The translations under genes were made by a program, and so were the position numbers. Shown one piece after another: positions 25,738 to 34,024 of a stretch of 64,000 nt of DNA. The DNA lies in assembly GCA_049578505.1 (NCBI GenBank), contig JBAUMC010000039.1, forward strand, positions 101,027-165,026. Reading direction: 5' to 3'. This DNA comes from JAGVPT01 sp049578505 (GTDB lineage Bacteria; Bacteroidota; Ignavibacteria; UBA10030; UBA8401). Below the pieces are notes generated by a model. The model searched no databases and was not told the origin of the DNA. It saw only the letters and a program-made list of their open reading frames with translations. Position 1 is the first letter of the stretch, and every line of letters starts with the position of its first letter.

Positions 25738-26775
25738 ATGCATCTTTCTAAGCATTCGATTCTGACGATGAATCTGTTTGCCGCTGTACTTGCCGTTCTC
25801 GCATTGATGTTGTCTTCATGCAGTAAACCACAACCTCCGGTGGTTAAAGAATGGGATTTGTACCAAGACCCGTTCTACGGGTTTGAGTTACAGTACCCAA
25901 AAGGATGGTTGGTGAATGCCGAAGCCAATCAGATCAAAATTTATTCCTCGCAAGAAGCGGCAACGTGGTTTTTTGACCCGACAAGCGGCGGAAAGAACGG
26001 GGTTGAAATCCTATTCGGATTTGAGAATTTTGCCACGGCTGGTGTTACATCTCTAGACGCCTACGCAACACAAACGAAGGAAAAACTTTCAGGGATCGGA
26101 GTCATCAGTGGCGGGCAGCCTGCAGAGCTTGGAAAAGAACAGGGCCAGGAGATTATCTACTCGTCGAAGATCAGCAAGAGCGTCACAATCTATGGCCGAA
26201 GAATTATTGCGATGCGGGACAGCGTGTTTTATTATGTGAACCTGGCGGGCTTTAATGAAGATTACGACCTCTATGCTGCCGTCTTTGACACGGTTTTGAG
26301 TTCAATCAAACTTCCCAAGCCGAAAGTCGCAGTGACGAAAGTCGATGAATCGAAGCCGTCTGCCGAATGGACAAAATATCCGGGCGAGTTCTTCGAGATA
26401 CAATATCCCGATAATTTTGAATACACCTTCCCGGCAAAAAAAGGCGAAACGACATTTTCAATGAACATCCACCATAAAATTCGTCAGGACTGCGCGATTC
26501 AAATAGATATGCTGCCGGCGAAGAAATTGACCGTGGCAAAAGTGTTCGACCAGAACAAAGGGATCTTTAAACCGAAATCGACGAGCGACACAAAGATCGA
26601 CGGGCTCGATGCAAAGTATTTAACATATGCTCCGGAACCTAAAGTGGCCGGTCGGGCGTATTTTGTCGTAAAAGATGATAAGGTATATCGTTTCGTTGTT
26701 ACATGGTATCAACCAATGGCCGCAGATTACGAGCCTGTGTTTGAAAAAGCCATTTCCAGCATTAAAATAAAATAG
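25738..26775 (+). CDS. lipoprotein with tandem PsbP-like domains
   Basis: A 345-residue lipoprotein: signal sequence with lipobox LMLSSC, then two similar domains. The first starts YQDPFYGFELQYPKGWLVNA and the second KYPGEFFEIQYPDNFEYTFP; each ends with an 'SSIKL/SSIKIK' strand after a tyrosine-rich FVVxxY/YVN segment. This is the PsbP/MOG1-like fold pattern. The gene lies 61 bases after the TPR gene, and a strong terminator follows, so it closes the cluster. Function unknown. Confidence 0.78.
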   Translation: MHLSKHSILTMNLFAAVLAVLALMLSSCSKPQPPVVKEWDLYQDPFYGFELQYPKGWLVNAEANQIKIYSSQEAATWFFDPTSGGKNGVEILFGFENFATAGVTSLDAYATQTKEKLSGIGVISGGQPAELGKEQGQEIIYSSKISKSVTIYGRRIIAMRDSVFYYVNLAGFNEDYDLYAAVFDTVLSSIKLPKPKVAVTKVDESKPSAEWTKYPGEFFEIQYPDNFEYTFPAKKGETTFSMNIHHKIRQDCAIQIDMLPAKKLTVAKVFDQNKGIFKPKSTSDTKIDGLDAKYLTYAPEPKVAGRAYFVVKDDKVYRFVVTWYQPMAADYEPVFEKAISSIKIK

Positions 26776-26800
26776 AGCCGTTGATTTAAATAACTCTTTC

Positions 26801-26836
26801 GCCCCGAATTCGATGACGAGTTCGGGGCTTTTTTTT
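26801..26836 (+). terminator. strong Rho-independent terminator
   Basis: GCCCCGAA pairs with TTCGGGGC, extended inwards by four more pairs (one wobble) to a 4-base ATGA loop, followed by a run of T from 26829. It closes the cluster that starts at 19882. Confidence 0.9.
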
Positions 26837-26912
26837 GATGCTATTGCTCGTTTGTTGAAACTGACTTTTTAAATCGCTATTTTTGGGGAGAAATTTCCAA
26901 CGGTAACCTCTC

Positions 26913-27476
26913 ATGATGGGTGCGGACGAACAAAGAGAATTGGTCGACATCGCATCGAAATCAGTTCGGCGCATAGTTCGGGGAGAAGCCGCCGAGCGCT
27001 CGCAGCAACGAAAGACCTTTGATGCCGGTAGCGTGCTCTCGCAGCCCGCAGGTGCGTTTGTTACCCTGTATAAGAGAGGGGAACTGCGTGGATGTTTAGG
27101 AGTCATCGTTTCAGAAGCGCCGTTGGCTGAAACAGTTTCACAACTTGCTGGGCGGTCGGCGACGGAAGATCCGCGCTTTCCCCCGGTTATCGAAGATGAG
27201 CTGAAGGATATCCGTGTGGAGATTTCCGTTCTCTCACCTTTAAAAGAAATCTCGTCCATAGAGGAAATTCAGGTCGGTAAGCATGGGATCTTTATAAGCG
27301 CAGGCATGTATCGCGGTTTGCTGCTTCCGCAGGTGGCAGTAAAACATCGCTGGAACACGATTCAGTTTCTCGAAGAAACGTGTGTCAAGGCTGGGTTGCC
27401 GCGCGATCAATGGAAACATGCCGAAACAAACATTTATATTTTTTCGGCTGAAATCATAGAACAAAAGCCATCATGA
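26913..27476 (+). CDS. amrA: AMMECR1-domain protein (AmmeMemoRadiSam system protein A)
   Basis: A 187-residue cytosolic protein of the AMMECR1 family. The LRGCLG motif, typical of the family (KRGELRGCLGVI), and EDPRFPPV are both present, with the C-terminal LLLPQVAVKHRWN and LEETCVKAGLP. Its stop overlaps the ATG of the Memo-like gene (ATGA), so the two are translationally coupled. In many genomes these two are joined by a radical SAM protein; none is in this window. Confidence 0.92.
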   Translation: MMGADEQRELVDIASKSVRRIVRGEAAERSQQRKTFDAGSVLSQPAGAFVTLYKRGELRGCLGVIVSEAPLAETVSQLAGRSATEDPRFPPVIEDELKDIRVEISVLSPLKEISSIEEIQVGKHGIFISAGMYRGLLLPQVAVKHRWNTIQFLEETCVKAGLPRDQWKHAETNIYIFSAEIIEQKPS

Positions 27477-28309
27477 ATGAAGAGTCGTATGCCCGTCCGC
27501 CGGTTGTCGCAGGGATGTTCTACCCGGAACATGAGCAGGAGCTACGGAATGTGGTTGAATCGCTTATCGCAGGAGCAGCACCTGCGCGGCAATCCGGCAA
27601 CCTTATAGGGATCGTTGTTCCCCATGCCGGCTATCTGTACTCCGGTTATACCGCCGCTCAAGCCTTTGCGCTGTTGATGAATAAACATATCAGCACCGTG
27701 GTGCTGATTGGGCCGAGCCACAGGGAATATTTCGACGGCGTATCGGTTTTTTCAGGCGCGAGTTTCAAAACTCCCCTGGGGGCAGTCGCGATTGATACAA
27801 AACTGCGCACTGATCTCTTGAAGAAGTACCCCATCCTCCAAAGCTCACTTGCCGGCCACAAAGGGGAGCATTCGCTGGAGGTACAGCTCCCTTTCTTACA
27901 GTTCGCAGTACAAAACTTAAAGATCCTCCCAATTGTCATGGGGGATCAGAAACGGAAATATTGCGAGGGGCTGGGAACTGCCCTTGCCGAATTGGCCGAT
28001 GAGCATGAAATGCTCCTTGTTGCCAGCTCCGACTTGTCCCACTATTACTCTTCGGATGTCGCGCGAAGGCTCGATGCGGTTGCGATCAACTCAATTCGAG
28101 ACTTGAAATATGAGACGCTGATGTCGGATTTGGAGGCGGACAAAACAGAAGCGTGCGGCGGAGGTCCTATCGTGGCCGTGTTGACAGCGGCGACGAAAGC
28201 GGGAGCTGACTATTGTGAAGTTTTACATTCGTGCAATTCCGGAGACGTATCGGGGGACACCGGACGCGTCGTCGGTTATGTCTCGGCGGCTCTTTGGAAA
28301 ATTCATTGA
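27473..28309 (+). CDS. amrB: Memo-like protein (AmmeMemoRadiSam system protein B)
   Basis: A 278-residue Memo-family protein, related in fold to extradiol dioxygenases. Conserved elements are VVPHAGYLYSGYTAAQAF, IGPSHREYFDGVS, GEHSLEVQLPFLQ and ASSDLSHYY, giving the metal-binding His residues and the conserved Cys of KTEACGGGP. It overlaps the gene before by four bases and the gene after by four bases (TTGA). The biochemical reaction of the family is still not firmly established. Confidence 0.92.
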   Translation: MNEESYARPPVVAGMFYPEHEQELRNVVESLIAGAAPARQSGNLIGIVVPHAGYLYSGYTAAQAFALLMNKHISTVVLIGPSHREYFDGVSVFSGASFKTPLGAVAIDTKLRTDLLKKYPILQSSLAGHKGEHSLEVQLPFLQFAVQNLKILPIVMGDQKRKYCEGLGTALAELADEHEMLLVASSDLSHYYSSDVARRLDAVAINSIRDLKYETLMSDLEADKTEACGGGPIVAVLTAATKAGADYCEVLHSCNSGDVSGDTGRVVGYVSAALWKIH

Positions 28310-29142
28310 GAGTAAAAAAGAAATTACCCGTCACGATCATCGGTGCAGGTGCGGTTGGAAGACCTCTGGCGCTGGCTCTTTGGAAGAAAAAATATCCCAT
28401 TCGGATTATCCTTAGCAGGAATGACAGGTCGGCGAAGATTGTGGGGAAGAGTGTTCATGCCCGGCACGGAAGACTTCTGTCGGCGAAAAACTTCAGGGGT
28501 GACGGGATTGTTTTTATCGCCGTTCCCGACGATGAGATTAAAAACGTCGTGCGAATCCTTTCTCGCCTGTGTGAGGATTTTTCCCGATCGATCGTTTTTC
28601 ATACCTCGGGTGCCTTATCTTCCAACCTGCTTTCATTGTTAAAGGTCAAAGGCGCTGCGGTCGGCTCCTTTCATCCGTTGCAGACATTTCCAAAATCAGA
28701 CAGTACCCCCGAACGATTACACAATATCTGGATTGGAATTGAAGGGGACAAAAAGGCAATTGCGACGGGCAAAAAAATTGCCCATGATGTTGGGGCTCGC
28801 CCCTTTGTTCTATCGTCACGGCAAAAAGTGTTGTATCATATCGCGGCGGTGTTTAGCTCAAACTATTTTGTCACATTGCTCTCGGTTGTCGAGGAACTCG
28901 GAAAGCGAATTCACTTATCCAAGAGGGAAACGGTCTCCATTTTTGAACCTCTCATTCTTCAAAGTCTCCAGAATGTCAAAGAACAATCTGCGGCTTCAGC
29001 TTTGACGGGTCCCATTGCACGTGGTGATGTCCAGACACTCAAAAGACACCGCAATGAGCTAAAAAAGAAAGGTATGAAACGTATTGCGCTTTTGTATTCG
29101 GCGCTCGCGAGGGAGACATCAAGCCTTGCATTAAGGAAATAA
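28306..29142 (+). CDS. Rossmann-like and DUF2520 domain protein
   Basis: A 278-residue NAD(P)-binding protein. The nucleotide motif is VTIIGAGAVGRPLA, followed by VFIAVPDDEIKNVV and SFHPLQTF; the C-terminal half is the helical DUF2520 domain with HIAAVFSSNYFVTLL and ALTGPIARGDVQTL. It resembles pyrroline-5-carboxylate and hydroxyacid reductases but its substrate is unknown. The TTG start at 28306 shares TTGA with the Memo stop; an upstream in-frame ATG at 28231 lies deep inside Memo and adds non-conserved sequence. Confidence 0.85.
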   Translation: MRVKKKLPVTIIGAGAVGRPLALALWKKKYPIRIILSRNDRSAKIVGKSVHARHGRLLSAKNFRGDGIVFIAVPDDEIKNVVRILSRLCEDFSRSIVFHTSGALSSNLLSLLKVKGAAVGSFHPLQTFPKSDSTPERLHNIWIGIEGDKKAIATGKKIAHDVGARPFVLSSRQKVLYHIAAVFSSNYFVTLLSVVEELGKRIHLSKRETVSIFEPLILQSLQNVKEQSAASALTGPIARGDVQTLKRHRNELKKKGMKRIALLYSALARETSSLALRK

Positions 29143-29146
29143 TCTA

Positions 29147-29947
29147 ATGCTCGTTGACTATCATACTCATAACCCACTCTGTAAACACGCCGATGGCTCT
29201 CTCGAAGAGTACATCGTTCATGCGATCGAGATGAAACTGAAAGAAATCGGTTGTTCCGACCATTCGCCGATGCCGAACGATTTTGACGGCTCGAGTCGGA
29301 TGACTATGGACCAGTTCCGCAAATCGTATAAACCGGAAGTTCTGGCGTTGAAAGAAAAATATCGAGACAAAATCGCCGTAAAATTTGCGTTAGAAGAGGA
29401 TTTTTTCCCCGGGACAGAAAACTGGGTAAGGGAGTTTAATTCTCAGCACGAGTTTGATTATATTATCGGATCGGTCCATTATCTCGGCGAATGGGGATTT
29501 GATAACCCAACGAATGTTCACAAGTACGAGGAGCGCAACGTCGATGAGGTGTACGAGCAATATTATGATCATATCAGGCGGTCGGCGGCGGCAAAGCTCT
29601 TTGATATTCTCGGGCATTGTGACCTTGTCAAAAAGTTCGGTCACCGCTCTTCGAAAAATATGGAAGAAGTACTCCGCGAGGTCTTCAAGGCGGTGAAGTC
29701 GGCGGATATGGCAGTGGAGATCAACACTTCCGGATTACGGAAGCCTGTCAAGGAAGTCTACCCCAGCGAACAGATCCTAAGAATTATTCGCGAGTATAAC
29801 ATTCCGCTCACGTTAGGCTCGGATGCCCACTCTCCGGCCGACGTCGGAAAAAGTTTTGACGTCGCAAAACAGCTTATAGAAAAATACGGTGGTGGAAGAA
29901 TTTCAGTTTTTACCAGAAGAGAGCGAAGTGAACTGCGAATCTCATAA
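29147..29947 (+). CDS. PHP-family histidinol-phosphatase (HisJ-like)
   Basis: A 266-residue metal-dependent phosphoesterase. The metal ligands are in DYHTHNPLCKHADG, GCSDHSPMP, EEDFF, GSVHYLG, ILGHCDLVK, and GSDAHSPADVG. This pattern is that of HisJ-type histidinol phosphatase, last-but-one step of histidine synthesis. No other his gene is near, so related sugar- or amino-alcohol phosphates remain possible. The last codons lie in a direct repeat (see 29922-29989). Confidence 0.87.
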   Translation: MLVDYHTHNPLCKHADGSLEEYIVHAIEMKLKEIGCSDHSPMPNDFDGSSRMTMDQFRKSYKPEVLALKEKYRDKIAVKFALEEDFFPGTENWVREFNSQHEFDYIIGSVHYLGEWGFDNPTNVHKYEERNVDEVYEQYYDHIRRSAAAKLFDILGHCDLVKKFGHRSSKNMEEVLREVFKAVKSADMAVEINTSGLRKPVKEVYPSEQILRIIREYNIPLTLGSDAHSPADVGKSFDVAKQLIEKYGGGRISVFTRRERSELRIS

Positions 29948-29989
29948 CCAGTCTTTACAGAAAGACAGCGAAGTAAACTTCGAATCTCA
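29922..29989. repeat. imperfect direct repeat spanning the 3' end of the PHP gene
   Basis: A 23-base unit at 29922-29944 (AGCGAAGTGAACTGCGAATC...) recurs at 29967-29989 with two substitutions, at a distance of 45 bases. The first copy encodes the last residues RSELRIS before the stop; the second lies just outside the gene. Confidence 0.75.
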
Positions 29990-30000
29990 ACTGGGATTTT

Positions 30001-30032
30001 AATTCTTAATTCATAATTCTTAATTTTTAATT
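30001..30032. repeat. heptamer-periodic repeat tract 3
   Basis: 7-base units AATTCTT AATTCAT AATTCTT AATTTTT AATT run up to 8 bases before the nucleotidyltransferase ATG at 30040. The tract may affect promoter or ribosome access there because no Shine-Dalgarno is visible. Confidence 0.75.
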
Positions 30033-30039
30033 GCTCTTT

Positions 30040-31104
30040 ATGAAGGCACTTATCGCTTCAGGCGGACGAGGCACCCGGCTTCGGCCGATCACCCACACAC
30101 AGAACAAACATCTTATTCCAATCGCCAACAAACCGATTCTTTATTATGCCATCGAAGCCGCAGTCGATGCCGGCATCAAGGAAATCGGCATCGTTCATAA
30201 CGCCGACAGCATGGAGGTTCCTCATTATGTAGGAGACGGCAGCCGCTGGGGAGTGAGAATCACGTACATTCCGCAGGAGAAACCCGGAGGATTGGCTCAG
30301 GTTGTCATGCTCGCCGAAAAGTTCGTGAATGGAGAAACTTTTGTTTTTTATCTTGGCGACAATATGGTGGTGGGAGGCATCAAACGCTACATCGAGGAAT
30401 TTCAAAGGACCAAATGCAATTGCTGGCTCACCCTTTCGAAGGTAAAAGACCCGGAGCGCTTTGGAGTTCCGGAAATAAAGAATAACCGCATTGTCGGCAT
30501 CGAAGAGAAACCGAAGAAGCCGAAAAGCCAGTATGCCGTCGCCGGTATTTATATTTATGACAAGCATATTTTTGAGGCATGCAAAGCGATTAAGCCAAGC
30601 AGAAGGGGTGAGCTGGAAATTTCAGACGCACATCAGTATCTTATCGACAAAAAATTCAGCATCGGCTTCAGCGAGATCACGGGGTGGTGGAAAGATACCG
30701 GCAAGCCTCTCGACCTGCTCGAAGCTAACCGCTTGATCCTTGACAATATTGTTTCTTCGAACCGGGGGAGCATTGATGCGAAATCGTCGGTCGTTGGAAA
30801 AATAATTATCGAAGAGGGGGCAAAGATCATCGACAGCGTTGTGCGCGGGCCTGTGATCATCGGCAAAAACTGCATTATTGAAGAAAGCTACATCGGTCCA
30901 TTCACCGCTGTTGGGAACAATACCTTGATCAAGAAAAGCGAAGTGGAATACAGCATCGTTCTGCGTGACTGCAAGATCCAAAACGTCGGCATACGCATCG
31001 AAGGAAGCATACTCGGCAATGATGTCGAAATTTTAGAAGCGGCCGGCAAACCGCGGGTTCATCGGTTCATGATCGGGGACCAGAGCAGAATAGAAGTGGC
31101 ATAA
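30040..31104 (+). CDS. long-form glucose-1-phosphate nucleotidyltransferase (RmlA-long)
   Basis: Makes NDP-sugars, probably dTDP-glucose, from glucose-1-phosphate. The 354 residues consist of a nucleotidyltransferase domain (about 1-235; ALIASGGRGTRLRPITHTQN, FYLGDNMV, and FSEITGWWKDTGKP) plus a C-terminal left-handed beta-helix of hexapeptides (from about 245) with VIIGKNCIIEESYIGP. The extra helix places it in the long RmlA group rather than the 290-residue RmlA. ATG at 30040 chosen over a TTG at 30031. No further dTDP-rhamnose genes adjoin. Confidence 0.88.
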   Translation: MKALIASGGRGTRLRPITHTQNKHLIPIANKPILYYAIEAAVDAGIKEIGIVHNADSMEVPHYVGDGSRWGVRITYIPQEKPGGLAQVVMLAEKFVNGETFVFYLGDNMVVGGIKRYIEEFQRTKCNCWLTLSKVKDPERFGVPEIKNNRIVGIEEKPKKPKSQYAVAGIYIYDKHIFEACKAIKPSRRGELEISDAHQYLIDKKFSIGFSEITGWWKDTGKPLDLLEANRLILDNIVSSNRGSIDAKSSVVGKIIIEEGAKIIDSVVRGPVIIGKNCIIEESYIGPFTAVGNNTLIKKSEVEYSIVLRDCKIQNVGIRIEGSILGNDVEILEAAGKPRVHRFMIGDQSRIEVA

Positions 31105-31118
31105 TTTTTTTTGAGCAT

Positions 31119-31616
31119 GTGAAAACAATCGACTCCAAAACATTGCTCCTGGTTATACTGACGGCATCCGCAGTCGCCCTCACATTTATTCGGGAACGGC
31201 CCATTGCATCCCGGCCAGTGCCGGAGCAAAAGGGAGCGAAAGACGAAATTCCCGCCAAAGAAATTTCTGCGATTGTTGATTCGACCCTGAAGCGGATGGC
31301 AGTCCCGATGGAGAAGCTCCGGCGCTCGAACGTCTCGGTCGGCGACACGAAAGGGGTGAGAGAAGAGATAAAAGTACAAGTGCCGCCCGAATTTGAAGTG
31401 CTTCGCGCGCTGACGGCATTGACAGATTCACTCCGGCGTTTCAACGTGCTATTAGCCTCCACGGAAAACCTGAAAGAAAAAACATCTACAATTCACCTTT
31501 CGTTTGACAAACATGTATTTGAAAGCATCGTATTCTCTAAAGAACAGCAACAGAAAGGAGCAACCTCATCGGTAAGGAAGAAACAAAAGGGAGTGCCGCA
31601 CAAAGTCCGGCGGTAA
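31119..31616 (+). CDS. hypothetical single-helix membrane protein
   Basis: A 165-residue protein with an N-terminal hydrophobic anchor (about 8-23) and a soluble, Lys/Ser-rich part with several 'LRxLTALTDSLRRF' helix-like stretches; the tail is strongly basic (SVRKKQKGVPHKVRR). GTG start; the stop overlaps the following ATG (TAATG). Not recognised by family. The coupling suggests it is read with the glycyl-tRNA synthetase, but a link in function is not implied. Confidence 0.65.
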   Translation: MKTIDSKTLLLVILTASAVALTFIRERPIASRPVPEQKGAKDEIPAKEISAIVDSTLKRMAVPMEKLRRSNVSVGDTKGVREEIKVQVPPEFEVLRALTALTDSLRRFNVLLASTENLKEKTSTIHLSFDKHVFESIVFSKEQQQKGATSSVRKKQKGVPHKVRR

Positions 31617-33064
31617 TGGAAAAAATCGTCTCGCTCGCGAAACGCCGCGGGTTTGTTTTTCAATCGAGCGAAATTTACGGCGGATTGAATGGCTGCTGGG
31701 ATTACGGGCCGATGGGCGTCGAGCTCTTGAATAATTTGAAACAAGCGTGGTGGCGGTCGATGACTCTACGCGACGATATTGAAGGAGTCGATGCCTCGAT
31801 TTTAATGCACCCGCGGGTATGGGAAGCCTCCGGTCATGTGGCAAATTTCACCGACCCGATGGTTGATTGCAAACAGTGTAAAGCGCGGTACAGAGTCGAT
31901 GTGCTGTTTGAAGAACTTTCAGTAAAAAAGAAAAAGGAAATTTTGCGTTCGCTCGACCCGGCGACATTTGCGGGGCAGCTTGAAGATCGGCGGGTCGTCG
32001 ATGAATTTGCACAGCGAGTTTCGTCCGATGAAGTGATTGCGAACGTCATTCGCACGCTTGTTTCTTGTCCTAATTGCGGCAACAAAGGGACGTTTACGGA
32101 TGCTCGTCAATTCAATCTTATGTTTAAGACATTTGTCGGGCCGGTTGAAGACACCAATAACGTCGTCTATTTACGCCCCGAAACTGCCCAGGGCATATTC
32201 GTCAATTTTCTTAACATACAAAGCGCGTCGAGGCAAAAGCTACCGTTTGGCATTGCTCAAATCGGAAAAGCATTCCGGAATGAAATCAATACGAAAAATT
32301 TTCTTTTCCGGACCCGCGAGTTCGAGCAGATGGAAATGCAATATTTTGTCAAGCCGGGCGAAGAAGATAAATGGTTTGAATACTGGCGCGAACAACGGTT
32401 GAAATGGTTTCTCGACTTGGGAATGAGGCGGGACCAGCTGCAGTGGCACAAGCACGAGAAGCTTGCACATTACGCGAAAGCCGCATACGACATCGAATAC
32501 CAATTTCCGTTCGGCTGGGGAGAGATTGAAGGGATACACAGCAGAACGGATTTCGACCTTTCCCGTCACGAGGAATACTCCGGCAAGAGCATGAAATATT
32601 TCGACGATCAGACGAAAGAAAAATTCACTCCGTTTGTGATCGAAACGTCTGCGGGGGCAAGCCGCTCGTTCATGGCATTTCTTGTCGCATCGTACGCTGA
32701 AGAGTCGGCACCGACCGCGGAGGGCAAGGAAGAAATGCGGACGGTGCTTCATCTTCACCCGCGCCTCGCTCCCGTCAAAGCGGCAATTCTCCCCCTCGTC
32801 AACCGTGACGGGATGGACGATATCGCCCGCACAATGACGCTCGGTTTGCAAAAATACTTCCGCGTGTTTTACGACGACAGCGGCGCAGTTGGAAGGCGTT
32901 ACCGGAGGCAGGATGAAATTGGAACGCCGTTTTGTTTTACTGTCGATTCACAAACGCTGCAGGACCAGACGGTCACCGTGCGGGAACGCGACTCGATGAA
33001 CCAAGACCGGATTGCTATCGGTGCAGCGAAAACGTTTTTGCTCGACAAACTCGAGGCATTATGA
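31616..33064 (+). CDS. glyQS: glycyl-tRNA synthetase, alpha2 (dimeric) type
   Basis: A 482-residue class II synthetase. Motif 2 is FRNEINTKNFLFRTREFEQ, motif 3 has GIEGIHSRTDFDL-like binding and the anticodon-binding domain ends with PFCFTVDSQTLQDQTVTVRERDS. The signature IYGGLNGCWDYGPMGVELL near the start is typical of the single-chain enzyme. Four cysteines (CKQCKARY, CPNCGN) form a likely zinc site in the insertion. This is the eukaryote/archaeal-like alpha2 enzyme, as in several bacterial phyla, not the alpha2beta2 GlyQ/GlyS pair. Confidence 0.95.
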   Translation: MEKIVSLAKRRGFVFQSSEIYGGLNGCWDYGPMGVELLNNLKQAWWRSMTLRDDIEGVDASILMHPRVWEASGHVANFTDPMVDCKQCKARYRVDVLFEELSVKKKKEILRSLDPATFAGQLEDRRVVDEFAQRVSSDEVIANVIRTLVSCPNCGNKGTFTDARQFNLMFKTFVGPVEDTNNVVYLRPETAQGIFVNFLNIQSASRQKLPFGIAQIGKAFRNEINTKNFLFRTREFEQMEMQYFVKPGEEDKWFEYWREQRLKWFLDLGMRRDQLQWHKHEKLAHYAKAAYDIEYQFPFGWGEIEGIHSRTDFDLSRHEEYSGKSMKYFDDQTKEKFTPFVIETSAGASRSFMAFLVASYAEESAPTAEGKEEMRTVLHLHPRLAPVKAAILPLVNRDGMDDIARTMTLGLQKYFRVFYDDSGAVGRRYRRQDEIGTPFCFTVDSQTLQDQTVTVRERDSMNQDRIAIGAAKTFLLDKLEAL

Positions 33065-34014
33065 AGACTATTTTCTACAACGAGCTGGGAAAAAATATTC
33101 GCGCGGGCTGGCGCATGGGGATATTCGCTGCGGCTCTTGCGGCCATGACTGCGTTATTCAATATCCCTGCTAAATTGATTATTCCCCACATCCATTTTTT
33201 CCCTTCGTTCGTTAGCGGAGAACTAGTATTCTACGGAGCGTTGTTGCTCACGACATGGATCATCGCCAGATTTCTGGAAAGGAGGCCGGCATTTTCATCT
33301 GTTGGTTTTCCCCTTCATGGAAATGTTTTGCGCGAGATTGGACAGGGTGCGCTCATCGGCGGAGGGATGATGACAATTATTTTTGTGACGGAATATAGCT
33401 TCGGCATGGTGGGTTTGTCGTTCAAGCCCCTCTCGTTTCTTGAAGCCACCTATCTATTCGGCGCGAGCATTATTATCTTTGTCGTCGGTGCAGTTGGTGA
33501 AGAACTGCTGTTCCGCGGATATTTATTCCAAACAATGGCCGAAGGGACAGGGAAAATTATCGCAGTTGTTGTATTTGCATCCTTTTTTGGATACGCGCAC
33601 TCAATGAATCCCAATGTAACTTTTTTTTCACTCGTTAACGTTGCCCTTGCCGGCGTGTGGCTTTCGCTTGCGTACTTCAAGACCAGGACGCTCTGGTTTC
33701 CTATCGCCCTTCATTTCTCCTGGAATTTTTTCCAAAACCATATTTTTTCATTCCCCGTAAGCGGGATCCAGTTTCAAAAGTTTCAGCTTGGTGTAATGAT
33801 ACAATCCGGACCCGCATGGGTAACGGGCGGATCCTTCGGCCCTGAAGGAGGAGCCCTTGCAACGCTGATACTCATTGTGTCAGGGGTCTTCATTTATTTT
33901 TCGGATTGGATTGTGCTTTCTGAAAATGCCTGGACTCTTGAAAAGTGGAATAGAACAAAAGCGCCGTCTGCACTTGATCAACAACTCTCCGAATCGAAAT
34001 CTGAACCAACATGA
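33061..34014 (+). CDS. CPBP family intramembrane metalloprotease
   Basis: A 317-residue polytopic membrane protein of about eight helices. Family motif 1 is EELLFRGYLFQTM, motif 2 FFGYAHSMNPN and motif 3 HFSWNFFQNH, giving the Glu-Glu-x3-Arg plus two His/Asn of the CAAX-protease-like family. The ATG at 33061 overlaps the synthetase stop (ATGA); the longer frame back to 32932 is a coincidence inside glyQS. Substrate unknown. Confidence 0.88.
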   Translation: MKTIFYNELGKNIRAGWRMGIFAAALAAMTALFNIPAKLIIPHIHFFPSFVSGELVFYGALLLTTWIIARFLERRPAFSSVGFPLHGNVLREIGQGALIGGGMMTIIFVTEYSFGMVGLSFKPLSFLEATYLFGASIIIFVVGAVGEELLFRGYLFQTMAEGTGKIIAVVVFASFFGYAHSMNPNVTFFSLVNVALAGVWLSLAYFKTRTLWFPIALHFSWNFFQNHIFSFPVSGIQFQKFQLGVMIQSGPAWVTGGSFGPEGGALATLILIVSGVFIYFSDWIVLSENAWTLEKWNRTKAPSALDQQLSESKSEPT

Positions 34015-34024
34015 CGGCTCTCCC

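Noticed and set aside
27473..28309. Reading the Memo-like gene as an extradiol dioxygenase
   Set aside because: The Memo signature and coupling to AMMECR1 identify it; the dioxygenase likeness is only of fold.
32240..32851. 203-residue minus-strand frame inside glyQS
   Set aside because: Antisense to the class II synthetase core motifs.
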